The translations under genes were made by a program, and so were the position numbers. A model generated the notes under the pieces. The model searched no databases. It was given only the letters and a program-made list of their open reading frames with translations, and was not told where the DNA came from. Of a stretch of DNA of 64,000 bases, positions 9,697-18,739 are shown piece by piece (positions within the stretch are counted from its first letter, which is position 1; each line of letters begins with the position of its first letter). This DNA is from JAJYKN01 sp035516155 (GTDB lineage Bacteria > Nitrospirota > UBA9217), in contig DATJAP010000017.1 in NCBI GenBank assembly GCA_035516155.1, positions 13,286 through 77,285 on the forward strand. The letters are read 5' to 3'.

Positions 9697-11739
9697 GTGC
9701 TTCTCTCACCTATCAGTATCATTTCATCGTCCTTTGCAGTGCTTTTGCTGGTCCTGGCGCTGACGCCGTTTCTGCGCCTTAACCAGCGCCTCCTCATCAA
9801 TGTTGGTTTCTTTCTTGCCACTATCGCGTCTTTTTTTGCCGCTGTGGCCGGTTTCTGGTCCTTAGCGGATGGCATGACGACCCAGATCATTCTTCCCATT
9901 GGTCTGCCTGATCTTCCGTTTCATTTGAGAATCGACCTCCTATCTGGATATTTTCTCGCTGTGGTGGGACTGCTCGCATTTTTTGTATCTATCTATTCCA
10001 TCGGATACGTTAAGGGGTTTCTCGGCCAGCGTTCGGTGACGCATCTGTTGGTTTTTTATGTTTTATTTCTCGCCGGGATGCTTCTCGTCGTTCTGGCCGA
10101 TGACGCCCTTTTCTTCCTGATTGCCTGGGAAATGATGGCTGCATCATCCTATTTTCTCGTGCTTTATGAGGACGAGCGGGTCGAAAACCGCAGGGCGGCG
10201 TTCCTCTATCTCGTCGTTGCTCATGTGGGAGCCATCGCAATCCTCCTATCCTTCGGTGTTTTGGCCGGGCTCACCACCGGTTTCTCCGGATTCCAAAACT
10301 ATACGTTCGACGCCATGCGCGCAGCGCATCTTCCGCCGGAACTGGCAACGCTGGCGTTCCTGCTTGCATTTGTTGGCTTCTCCGCAAAAGCGGGCGTGAT
10401 TCCGCTGCACATCTGGCTCCCGGAAGCGCACCCCGTTGCTCCTTCGAATGTATCAGCGTTGATGAGCGGCGTGATGCTCAAGACCGCGATCTACGGCATC
10501 GTCCGGATTGTGTTCGACCTAATCCACACATTCCCGTGGTGGTGGGGTGCAATGGTGCTCGTCTTCGGCCTTGTTTCAGCGGTCATGGGCGTTCTGTATG
10601 CTCTGATGCAGCACGATCTCAAGCGGCTGCTTGCCTATCATTCCGTGGAAAACATCGGCATTATTCTGATAGGTATTGGCCTTGCGATGATCTTTACGTC
10701 TTTTAATATGTCGCTCCTCGCTGCCCTGGCATTGATCGCGGGCCTTTATCATACGCTGAACCATGCCATGTTCAAGGGCCTGCTTTTCATGGGAGCGGGT
10801 TCAGTACTTCACGCTACCCATGAGCGAAACATGGAGGATATGGGCGGCCTCATCCGATTCATGCCTTGGACCGCTGTTTTTTTTCTGATTGGCTGCATCT
10901 CTATCTCGGCCCTACCGCCTTTTAACGGCTTTGTATCGGAATGGCTCACCTATCAGGCATTCCTGCTCTCTCCCGCTCTTCCCAGCCCGCTGTTGAACCT
11001 GATGATTCCGCTCGGGGCAGCGCTCCTTGCCCTCACGAGTGCTCTCGCTGCAGCCTGTTTTGTCAAGGCCTTCGGCGTGACGTTTCTAGGACATCACCGC
11101 GGACACCATGGCGGCCGCATTCATGAAGCAAAGTGGTCCATGCGGCTGGGCATGCTGCTCGCAGCGCTTGCTTGTTTCGGCCTCGGAATTTTCCCGACCT
11201 ATATGATCAGATGGATGGATCCTCTCGCTGAGAAGATGGTGGGAGGAAAGATCGCGGCTTCGGCCTCTGGCCTGGGATGGATGTGGCTCACCCCAATTGC
11301 TGCCGAACGGGCCTCCTATTCCGCCCCCCTTGCATTCATCGGAATTCTCGCCGTCGTGATCGCGACCTATCTTTTGCTTCATGCGCGGCCGGGCGCCATC
11401 CATCGGGCGCCGCTGTGGGATTGCGGGTTTGAAAAGGTCACAAGCAGAATGCAATACACAGCAACTTCCTTTGCCATGCCGCTCCGGAGGATTTTCGGTT
11501 TTCTGTTCAGCATCAAGGAGCATGTGCGGCAGTTTCCGCCAGCTCCTCATCCCGCCTTCCCGGACCGGCTTCATTATCATCTCCGCGTACGGGATCGATT
11601 CTGGACCTGGATGTACCAGCCTGTGATAGATGTGAGCTTCTGGCTATCCCGGAGAATCGGGAGAATGCAGCAGGGGAGGATCCAGATATACCTCATTTAC
11701 TCATTTGTGACGATTTTGGTGCTGTTGATATTTACATGA
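9697..11739 (+). CDS. Ehr complex 2, HyfB-like proton-translocating membrane subunit (EhrA)
   Basis: A 680-residue NuoL/M/N-type subunit and paralogue of 2285-4276. It shares FSAKAGVIPLHIWLPEAHPVAPSN (shown in part), AYHSVENIG, LPPFNGFVSEWLTYQ and the C-terminal LWDCGF...RMQYTATSF motif. GTG start with a good Shine-Dalgarno (AGGGAGGT, 9683-9690). It opens the second six-gene set 80 nt after the first one ends, so both sets may be cotranscribed. Divergence from the first copy is large, so the duplication is old. Confidence 0.9.
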   Translation: MLLSPISIISSSFAVLLLVLALTPFLRLNQRLLINVGFFLATIASFFAAVAGFWSLADGMTTQIILPIGLPDLPFHLRIDLLSGYFLAVVGLLAFFVSIYSIGYVKGFLGQRSVTHLLVFYVLFLAGMLLVVLADDALFFLIAWEMMAASSYFLVLYEDERVENRRAAFLYLVVAHVGAIAILLSFGVLAGLTTGFSGFQNYTFDAMRAAHLPPELATLAFLLAFVGFSAKAGVIPLHIWLPEAHPVAPSNVSALMSGVMLKTAIYGIVRIVFDLIHTFPWWWGAMVLVFGLVSAVMGVLYALMQHDLKRLLAYHSVENIGIILIGIGLAMIFTSFNMSLLAALALIAGLYHTLNHAMFKGLLFMGAGSVLHATHERNMEDMGGLIRFMPWTAVFFLIGCISISALPPFNGFVSEWLTYQAFLLSPALPSPLLNLMIPLGAALLALTSALAAACFVKAFGVTFLGHHRGHHGGRIHEAKWSMRLGMLLAALACFGLGIFPTYMIRWMDPLAEKMVGGKIAASASGLGWMWLTPIAAERASYSAPLAFIGILAVVIATYLLLHARPGAIHRAPLWDCGFEKVTSRMQYTATSFAMPLRRIFGFLFSIKEHVRQFPPAPHPAFPDRLHYHLRVRDRFWTWMYQPVIDVSFWLSRRIGRMQQGRIQIYLIYSFVTILVLLIFT

Positions 11740-11758
11740 TAGCCTAAGGGAGTTTTGC

Positions 11759-12703
11759 TTGAACATCGATCCGTTTATCGTAGAAGTCTTCCAAGTTGCT
11801 GTCCTGCTGATCGTTGCTCCGCTTTTCACGGGCTGGATCAAAATGTTGAAATGCTGGTTCCAAGGACGGACTTCTCCGAGCCTTTTCCAGCCCTGGCGCG
11901 ACATCCTCAAGCTCTTCACGAAGGACGTGACGCTAGCAGAAAATGCCTCATGGATCTTTCGCTTTACACCGTATCTCGTCTTCGGCGTATCGGTTATAGC
12001 GGGCGGTATCATTCCCGTCCTTTCGATGGACCTTCCGCTGTCAGCCACGGCCGATGTCATCGCCCTGGTGGCGCTTTTTTCCATAGCGCGTTTTTTTACT
12101 GCCCTGGCTGGCATGGATATCGGCACAGCCTTTGGCGGCATGGGGGCGAGTCGGGAGATGACGATTGCCTCGCTGGCCGAGCCGGCCATGCTTATGGCGG
12201 TCTTCGCCGTTTCCCTGGTGGGCAAATCGACATCACTGTCGCAGATGGCTATCGTCATTTCCCAGGGACATTCTCTGCTTCGGCCGTCACTTGCTTTTGC
12301 ACTCCTTGCCTTTATCCTGATTACCCTGGCGGAGACAGGAAGGATACCAGTTGACAATCCTGCCACCCATCTGGAACTCACGATGATTCACGAGGCCATG
12401 ATTCTCGAATACTCGGGCAGACACCTCGCCCTCATAGAATGGGCGAGCATGATGAAGCTTTTTCTTTTCGCCGTGCTGGGGATCGCGTCCTTTTTCCCCT
12501 GGGGCATCCCCCGGAATGGAGAGTTGTTCGCCGTTGCCGTTGCATTACCTGTCCTGTTGTTCAAACTCGCGGGGATCGGGGTGGTACTCGTGTTAATCGA
12601 GACCGGGCTGGCAAAGATGCGGATCTTCCGCATAACCGAGTTTCTGGGAAGCGCGTTTCTCTTCGCAACAATAGGAATGCTGTCGTATTTCATGCTGGAA
12701 TAA
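11759..12703 (+). CDS. Ehr complex 2, HyfC/NuoH-like membrane subunit (EhrB)
   Basis: A 314-residue NuoH/HyfC-type subunit with GRTSPSLFQPWRDILKLFTKD near the N-terminus, GASREMT, and ETGRIPVDNPATHLELTMIHE. The acidic loop that transmits redox-linked movement in complex I is preserved. TTG start with AAGGGAG upstream. It is colinear with 4294-5247. Confidence 0.9.
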   Translation: MNIDPFIVEVFQVAVLLIVAPLFTGWIKMLKCWFQGRTSPSLFQPWRDILKLFTKDVTLAENASWIFRFTPYLVFGVSVIAGGIIPVLSMDLPLSATADVIALVALFSIARFFTALAGMDIGTAFGGMGASREMTIASLAEPAMLMAVFAVSLVGKSTSLSQMAIVISQGHSLLRPSLAFALLAFILITLAETGRIPVDNPATHLELTMIHEAMILEYSGRHLALIEWASMMKLFLFAVLGIASFFPWGIPRNGELFAVAVALPVLLFKLAGIGVVLVLIETGLAKMRIFRITEFLGSAFLFATIGMLSYFMLE

Positions 12704-12793
12704 GACGTAGGAAAAGAAGGGTTTCATAAAAGCCGGAGTGGCTGGATTCTTGAGTTCGCCGTTTTTATTGCAAAATCATAAAAGAGGTATGTC

Positions 12794-13459
12794 ATGAACG
12801 TGCAGCTTGCATCACATCTTAACAGCCTACTCGCCTCTTTTATTCTCCTGACGGCTTTCGGCCTGGTCGTTCAGCGGAGGATGAACGCTCTGCTGCACCT
12901 CTTTGCATGGCAAGGTTTCTTTCTTGCCGTGAGCACAGCCATCGTGGGGTACCTGGGCGGAGCACACGATCTGTACATTTCGTCGATCCTCACCCTTGCG
13001 ATCAAGGTCGTCCTGTTGCCCTATATTTTGCACAGACTTATCGTCAAGCTGAAAATCCACAAAGAAGTGGAAACCGTAGTGAACATTCCTGCGACCATGC
13101 TCATGGGAATCGTGCTGGTGATCTTCTCCTATCATCTGACCGCCCCAATCCGGGAACTCTCGACGTTGGTTACCCGCTCGACCTTGGCAGTGGCACTGGC
13201 CACGGTCATGCTGGGCTTTTTGATGATGATCACCCGCAAGCATGCAGTCACGCAGATCATCGGGTTTCTCGCCATGGAGAACGGACTCCTTTTCGCAGCG
13301 ACCAGCGCCACCTACGGTATGCCCCTGGTGGTAGAACTGGGAGTGGCGCTTGATCTCTTGATTGCGGCCTTTATATTCGGGATGTTCTTCTTCCATATCA
13401 GCACCACCTTCGACAGTCTCGATGTGGACCAGATGGCTCGGCTAAAGGAAGAAGATTAA
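12794..13459 (+). CDS. Ehr complex 2, HyfE-like membrane subunit (EhrC)
   Basis: A 221-residue HyfE-family membrane protein with about seven helices. It shares ITRKHAVTQIIGFLAMENG and VVELGVALDLLI with its operon 1 paralogue at 5291. ATG start preceded by AAAGAGG. The 90-nt gap from the EhrB gene holds no other gene that I can see. Confidence 0.87.
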   Translation: MNVQLASHLNSLLASFILLTAFGLVVQRRMNALLHLFAWQGFFLAVSTAIVGYLGGAHDLYISSILTLAIKVVLLPYILHRLIVKLKIHKEVETVVNIPATMLMGIVLVIFSYHLTAPIRELSTLVTRSTLAVALATVMLGFLMMITRKHAVTQIIGFLAMENGLLFAATSATYGMPLVVELGVALDLLIAAFIFGMFFFHISTTFDSLDVDQMARLKEED

Positions 13460-13582
13460 TCTGGAAGTTGTTTCTCAGAGGCGTTGGGAATAGCGGAAAA
13501 TATTTGAATTTCCCTGTTTCCTCTGCACCCTCGTTTTCCTGCTATTCTGCTGCAAAATATTTTTTATGAATTGAGGTTCGGC

Positions 13583-15031
13583 GTGGCTCTTCTCATCCTA
13601 TTAGTCGTTCCGCTCGTCGCATCCTTGGCGCTGGCCTTCATCGGTGACCGGAAGTTCGCTCCCGAGGTAAACATCGCAGGTTCCGCCGCAACCTTTGTAA
13701 CAAGTATCGTATTGGCCCTCCAGGTCTACGACCAGGGACCGATGCTCGCAGGGAACAATTTCTTTTTCGTCGATGCCTTCAGCGTTTACCTGACGGTTCT
13801 CACTGCGTTTGTATCCATGACAACGTCCGTTTTCAGCAGGCGGTACATGCGGCGCGAACGGGAACATGGCACCATAGGCCATCGGAGAATTCGCTTCTAC
13901 CACTCCATGTTCCAGCTCTTCATATTCGCCATGTTACTCTGCCTCCTGACCAACAACGTGGGCATTCTCTGGATTGCCATGGAACTGGCAACGCTCTCCA
14001 CGGTCCTTCTTGTTTCCCTTTACCGCACACCTGCGGCGATCGAAGCCGCATGGAAATACTTCATCCTCTGTGGCGTCGGCATCGCTCTTGCTCTCTTCGG
14101 GACGGTGCTCCTGTATTTCGCCGCGGAAAAAGTACTCGGTCCCGGGGGCGAGGCGCTCCATTGGACAAACCTCGCACAGGTGAGCGACCAGCTGGAGCCG
14201 ACGATCCTGTCGCTGGCCTTTGTCTTTCTCGTGGTCGGCTATGGCACGAAGGTGGGGCTCGTTCCAATACATAACTGGCTGCCCGACGCCCACAGCGAGG
14301 GCCCCACGCCGATTTCGGCCGTCCTCTCCGGCCTTTTGCTCAACATCGCTCTCTATGCGCTTGTCCGGTGCAAGGTGCTGGTCGATGGTTCGACGGGCAC
14401 CCATCATTCGGGCACTATCATGATGGGTTTTGGCATCATATCGATCCTCGTAGCTTCTTTCTCACTTCTGCGTCAGAAGGACATTAAGCGGCTCTTCGCC
14501 TATTCATCCATCGAACACATGGGCATCGCCACCTTTGCCTTCGGTCTCGGAGGACCAGTTGCGACCTTCGGTGCGCTCCTCCACATGCTGGTGCACAGTC
14601 TGACCAAGTCGTCCATTTTTTTTACGGTGGGCCACGCATCCCAGATGCACAGGACGCAGGAGATGGAAAAAATCAAGGGGCTCATACGGGGCAATTCGCT
14701 CGTAGGATGGGGGCTGGCGCTTGGGGTCATGGCGATCGTGGGGATGCCGCCCTTTGGCGTGTTCACGAGCGAGTTTCTGATACTCACGGCAACAATCAAG
14801 GACGCGCCTCTATTCGCGCCCTTTCTTCTTCTTGGGCTCGCTGTTTCCTTTGCCGCACTGTTCCGAAGGGTGCAGCCCATGGTTTTTGGCGAGGTTCCGG
14901 CCTATCAGAATCATTTAAAGGCGGCGCATGTCCCGGTGATACTGCATCTTTTCGCGGTCCTCATTCTCGGTTTGTATATGCCAAAATTTTTAGCAGAGTG
15001 GTTTCATACAGCGGTCGTACTGCTGAAATGA
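13583..15031 (+). CDS. Ehr complex 2, HyfF-like proton-translocating membrane subunit (EhrD)
   Basis: A 482-residue NuoL/M/N-type subunit with GYGTKVGLVPIHNWLPDAHS, AYSSIEHMG and GMPPFGVFTSEF. The frame is open four codons further upstream to a TTG at 13571. I prefer the GTG at 13583 because GAGG at 13573-13576 then lies at normal Shine-Dalgarno distance. Colinear with 5968-7467. The 120-nt gap upstream shows no gene. Confidence 0.88.
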   Translation: MALLILLVVPLVASLALAFIGDRKFAPEVNIAGSAATFVTSIVLALQVYDQGPMLAGNNFFFVDAFSVYLTVLTAFVSMTTSVFSRRYMRREREHGTIGHRRIRFYHSMFQLFIFAMLLCLLTNNVGILWIAMELATLSTVLLVSLYRTPAAIEAAWKYFILCGVGIALALFGTVLLYFAAEKVLGPGGEALHWTNLAQVSDQLEPTILSLAFVFLVVGYGTKVGLVPIHNWLPDAHSEGPTPISAVLSGLLLNIALYALVRCKVLVDGSTGTHHSGTIMMGFGIISILVASFSLLRQKDIKRLFAYSSIEHMGIATFAFGLGGPVATFGALLHMLVHSLTKSSIFFTVGHASQMHRTQEMEKIKGLIRGNSLVGWGLALGVMAIVGMPPFGVFTSEFLILTATIKDAPLFAPFLLLGLAVSFAALFRRVQPMVFGEVPAYQNHLKAAHVPVILHLFAVLILGLYMPKFLAEWFHTAVVLLK

Positions 15032-15118
15032 AAGGAATGAGGATAGGACCAGATTGTTAAAAAAACAAATTAGTCGTCTTAACTAGAGACCATCAGACTT
15101 AATGGTAGAGCAATTGAT

Positions 15119-16690
15119 ATGATCAGACTCAAGAACCTCATTATGAACTTGCTGGGAGCCGATGCGCGGGAAGACGAAAACCTCGCTCCGTCAACCGTCA
15201 TGTCACTTGTCGTTCCCCGTCATCGGTTCTCCGAGGCAGCGAAAGCACTTAAGAAGGAATATGCTCTCTTGGCTGCGGAATGGGCTTCCGACGAGACTCT
15301 CTTCGGAAGGGGATACGGTATTTACGCCTGTTACCGTCGGGAGCGGGAATACCTGGTAATCAAGACTGAGGCACCGGTAGATGATCCGACGTTTCCCAGT
15401 TTGACGAAAAAATTCGTTCCGGCCTATCGATTCGAACGCCAGATGCAGAGTCTCATGGGGGTTGCAGCCGTTGGACATCCCGATGTACGGCCATGGATCA
15501 AGCATGAAGACTGGCCCCAAGATGCGTGGCCGCTCAGGAAATCTTTTAATGCTAACAACCGGTTGCCCCGGGTTCACGGCGAATATCGATGGATACGCGC
15601 TGAAGGCGAGGGTGTATACGAAATTCCCGTCGGTCCGGTGCACGCGGGCATCATCGAACCAGGACATTTCCGGTTCCAAGCCATGGGGGAAGACGTACTC
15701 AACCTCGAAGAGAGGCTCGGTTACGTTCACAAGGGCATTGAGAAACGATTCGAATCGCTCTCCTGGAAAGAAGCTTTCCGCCTTGCCGGCAGGGTATCGG
15801 GCGATACGACCGTTGCGCATAGCTTGGCCTATGCCCAAGCGGTCGAGGCAATTACGGGTTGTATTCTACCTGACCGGGCTCTCTGGCTCCGAGCGCTTTT
15901 TCTTGAACGGGAGCGTATTGCGAATCATCTGGGCGACCTTGGAGCCATCTGCAATGACGTGGCTTTTGCCTTCCTCCTCTACCATTTCCACCGTCTGAAA
16001 GAAATCGTCGTTCGCACGAATCTGAAGCTTTTCGGTCACCGTTTTATGATGGATCAGGTGGTTCCGGGCGGCGTTATCCCGGACATTTCCGCCGATGGAG
16101 CGCAGAAAATCCTTCTCGAGATGGATTGGCTAGAGAGAGAATTCGAGCGACTCGTAGCAATATATGACGAAAACTCATCGCTGGAGGACCGGATCAGGGA
16201 CACAGGCGTCCTGAAGCCTGACCAGGCACGGGACCTCTGCGTTGTAGGATTTGTTGCGCGGGCAAGCGGGCTGAACTTGGACTGCCGCATTCATCATCCT
16301 TTTCCGCCCTATGATCGGATCGGCATCACCATCCCCGTGCTCGTATCCGGGGACGTTCATTCCCGGGCATGGGTCCGCGTCGAAGAAATCCGCGATTCCA
16401 TACGGATCATTCGTGAGATTCTCAGGACGCTGCCCCCTGGGAAAATCCTGGCGCCCTTCGATGCGCCGATGCCAGACCGGTCCGGCTTCGCCGCAGTTGA
16501 AGGGTGGCGTGGCGAGATTCTTTACTGGGTACAGTCGGGACCGGCGGGCGAGATCAATCGCTGCATGGTGAGAGACCCCTCGAGCGTGAACTGGCTTGGA
16601 CTGGAGCAATGCATCCACGGCAACATTGTTCCCGATTTCCCCTTGTGCAACAAGAGCTTCAATCAATCATACTCGGGGAATGATTTGTAA
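15119..16690 (+). CDS. Ehr complex 2, HyfG-like large subunit without NiFe ligands (EhrL)
   Basis: A 523-residue NuoC-NuoD fusion colinear with 7467-9035. The NiFe ligand sites are again lost, with different substitutions at one position: the N-terminal site reads RVSGDTTVAH (S227, T230) and the C-terminal site SFNQSYSGND (S517, G520). The NuoC-like part is less canonical than in copy 1: the family motif EREISDLFG has become ERQMQSLMG. Conserved NuoD elements remain, including IPVGPVHAGIIEPGHFRF and HLGDLGAI. The two large subunits are therefore both non-hydrogenase but not interchangeable. Confidence 0.88.
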   Translation: MIRLKNLIMNLLGADAREDENLAPSTVMSLVVPRHRFSEAAKALKKEYALLAAEWASDETLFGRGYGIYACYRREREYLVIKTEAPVDDPTFPSLTKKFVPAYRFERQMQSLMGVAAVGHPDVRPWIKHEDWPQDAWPLRKSFNANNRLPRVHGEYRWIRAEGEGVYEIPVGPVHAGIIEPGHFRFQAMGEDVLNLEERLGYVHKGIEKRFESLSWKEAFRLAGRVSGDTTVAHSLAYAQAVEAITGCILPDRALWLRALFLERERIANHLGDLGAICNDVAFAFLLYHFHRLKEIVVRTNLKLFGHRFMMDQVVPGGVIPDISADGAQKILLEMDWLEREFERLVAIYDENSSLEDRIRDTGVLKPDQARDLCVVGFVARASGLNLDCRIHHPFPPYDRIGITIPVLVSGDVHSRAWVRVEEIRDSIRIIREILRTLPPGKILAPFDAPMPDRSGFAAVEGWRGEILYWVQSGPAGEINRCMVRDPSSVNWLGLEQCIHGNIVPDFPLCNKSFNQSYSGNDL

Positions 16691-16840
16691 GTACAATATC
16701 CCTGGAACATCGAAGAATCAATGACACAGGGCAGGATTCAAAGCACTAATCAAGAAGAAAACACTGCAGAGTCGGATGCAACGACCATTTGAAGTTTGAA
16801 TCGATGTTTGGGTTTTAAGCTTGGAACAATCAGGAGTCCT

Positions 16841-17356
16841 ATGATATCCATTCTTCGACAGATATTCCATACCGGAATCGTTACAGAGCGTCTTCCCGCC
16901 ATCACCGATCCGGAGATCGAGAGGATTGGAGTTGCGCTCACCGATGCTGTCAAACGCCGCTTCAAGGGGAGTCTTGCCATCCGACAGGTCGACGCAGGAT
17001 CCTGCAACGCATGCGAGCTCGAAATCCATGCGATGAATAACGTCATGTATAATTGCGAGCGCTTCGGTATTCATTTCACCGCGTCTCCGCGGTTTGCGGA
17101 CCTCCTTCTGGTCACCGGCCCTGTTTCGCACAATATGGAAATCGCCCTCAAGAGGACCTATAACGCAACACCAACACCAAAAATCGTACTGGCCGTTGGT
17201 GACTGCGGATGTACGGGCGGCATTTTCGGTGAGAGCTACGCCTCCCTCGGCGGGGTTGAGAAAGTAATCCCTGTCGATGCGCGCATTCCCGGATGTCCGC
17301 CTACACCGACTGTCCTCCTTCAGGGCATCCTGAAGGCGATCGGTGGATTGGAATGA
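16841..17356 (+). CDS. Ehr complex 2, HyfI/NuoB-like iron-sulfur small subunit (EhrS)
   Basis: A 171-residue NuoB/HyfI-type subunit. The [4Fe-4S] ligands are kept: C55 and C58 in GSCNACE, C122 in VGDC and C152 in PGCPPTP; C124 is extra. The frame extends upstream to a TTG at 16796, but the ATG at 16841 has AGGAG at proper distance and matches the family N-terminus better. It closes the second ehr set. The next coding trace downstream is a cytochrome c relic. Confidence 0.88.
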   Translation: MISILRQIFHTGIVTERLPAITDPEIERIGVALTDAVKRRFKGSLAIRQVDAGSCNACELEIHAMNNVMYNCERFGIHFTASPRFADLLLVTGPVSHNMEIALKRTYNATPTPKIVLAVGDCGCTGGIFGESYASLGGVEKVIPVDARIPGCPPTPTVLLQGILKAIGGLE

Positions 17357-17564
17357 TATACGCGCAAAACCGAATCCGTGCGAATGGTTGCCACATATTT
17401 GGCAAAGACAGCTCTATCGCTGCTAAAATAGTATTTCTGCTATAATATGAGGCAATGCCGGTTTGTTGTATAGTGAACCACTAACTGCAGGGACAGGAAT
17501 GCATTAAAAATCAAGTTGGCGGCTTATCTTTTTTCTCTTGGCACGCCAATTGGCGCCATGGCGT

Positions 17565-17821
17565 GACCGGCGGGGGTAGCATTTGATCTTTTCCCCCGCG
17601 AGTGCCGGCAAGGTGCTGTTCAGCCATGATTTACACCTAAAAGCAAAAGGGCTCAAGCCTACGCGTTGTCATTATCATGTCTTTCAAATGTCCGACAGAT
17701 CCTGCAAAATGGACATGTCCAAGATAACGAAGGGGGATTTTTACGACAACTGCCATAGCGGACAAAAATCACATTTGATGTGAAGGATTTCAAGAACTGT
17801 ACGACATGTCACAGATCGTAA
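17565..17821 (+). pseudogene. Decayed class III (c3/c7-type) multihaem cytochrome c
   Basis: Frame-corrected translation gives GGGSI, then FSPASAGKVLFSHDLH, CHYH, a Lys-rich MDMSKITKGDF, DNCHSG, then FDVKDFKN and CTTCH. This is the layout of small periplasmic cytochromes of the c7 family, with three haem sites. Two have lost the first cysteine of CxxCH (TRCHYH and YDNCHSG); only CTTCH (17798-17812) is intact. At least two frame breaks are needed, near 17580 and near 17775. The gene cannot make a working cytochrome. It lies directly after ehr copy 2, so it may once have served it as an electron partner; that is inference. Confidence 0.72.
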
Positions 17822-17852
17822 GCGTGGACTTCTTCGACCAGGAGATACCAAG

Positions 17853-18653
17853 ATGCCTTCGAGGTACTTTTTCTCGATTGAAATAGTATTGCTTCTCTCC
17901 TACTTGTTCCTGCTGAACGGTTGCATGCAACCCGTTCGGATACCGATCGAGACGATCGAGTACGACGCTCGAGACATCCAGGGTTCGCGCATGCTTTTTG
18001 TTTTTTTGCCAGGAAGAGGCGATTCCGTTACGGTTTTTCAGAAAGAAGGGCTCATCCAAGCGGTGCGGGAACGGAGGCTTCCGGTTGACGTAATTGCAGT
18101 GAATGCACACGTGGGCTACTATATGAATGGAACTGTCTTTACGCGGCTCAGGGAGGATGTGATTCAGCCGTCCAGAGCCAGAGCATACAGCCAGATCTGG
18201 CTTATTGGCAATTCTCTCGGAGGCTACGGCTCCTTGACCTACGCCAGAGAACACCCGGATGAAATTACGGGAGTGGTACTCCTGGGGCCTTTTTTGGGAA
18301 GTCAGTCGGTCATCCATAGTATCGCGGAAGCAGGCGGACTGGAGAAATGGAATCCTGGCGAAATCAGGATGAATACCGAAGAGCAGTGGGACAAGCATTT
18401 GTGGATGTGGGTCAAAGATTGCGGCCAGCAAAAAGAATGCTTTCGGAATATCTATATGGGATACGGACGTGATGACCGGTTCTCCGATGCACAGGCTTTG
18501 CTGGCGTCCTCCATGCCATCGGGCCATGTGATCGTTATCGACGGGGGACATAGCTGGAGCACTTGGAAAAAACTGTGGCTGACGTTCCTGGATGACAAGA
18601 TATTCACTGCTCGGAATGTGTCAGGAGCAACTCCCGCTGAAAGGGCTCACTGA
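17853..18653 (+). CDS. Lipoprotein alpha/beta hydrolase-fold protein
   Basis: A 266-residue protein with a signal peptide ending in a lipobox (LLNGC, Cys about residue 27), so it is probably anchored in a membrane facing the periplasm. The hydrolase fold is suggested by the nucleophile elbow GNSLGGYGS (Ser about residue 129), an early LFVFLPGRGDS strand-loop and a late GHSW that could supply the catalytic His. Substrate unknown; an esterase or similar is likely. AGGAG lies before the ATG. Single gene between the cytochrome relic and a membrane protein. Confidence 0.72.
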   Translation: MPSRYFFSIEIVLLLSYLFLLNGCMQPVRIPIETIEYDARDIQGSRMLFVFLPGRGDSVTVFQKEGLIQAVRERRLPVDVIAVNAHVGYYMNGTVFTRLREDVIQPSRARAYSQIWLIGNSLGGYGSLTYAREHPDEITGVVLLGPFLGSQSVIHSIAEAGGLEKWNPGEIRMNTEEQWDKHLWMWVKDCGQQKECFRNIYMGYGRDDRFSDAQALLASSMPSGHVIVIDGGHSWSTWKKLWLTFLDDKIFTARNVSGATPAERAH

Positions 18654-18739
18654 TCTTTTGCATCAAACCAAAGTATTGGTTCAGCACGCCCGAAGTTGCT
18701 TATTTGTAAGTTCCTTAATTTTGGAAGGTTAAATTTTCC

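Noticed and set aside
2285..17356. Formate hydrogenlyase or hydrogenase-4 operons
   Set aside because: Gene order fits hyf, but both large subunits lack the NiFe cysteines and no formate dehydrogenase, HyfA, HyfD or HyfH-like gene, nor any maturation gene, is present.
17790..18551. 253-codon minus-strand frame over the hydrolase gene
   Set aside because: Opposite-strand shadow of a gene with lipobox, nucleophile elbow and Shine-Dalgarno.
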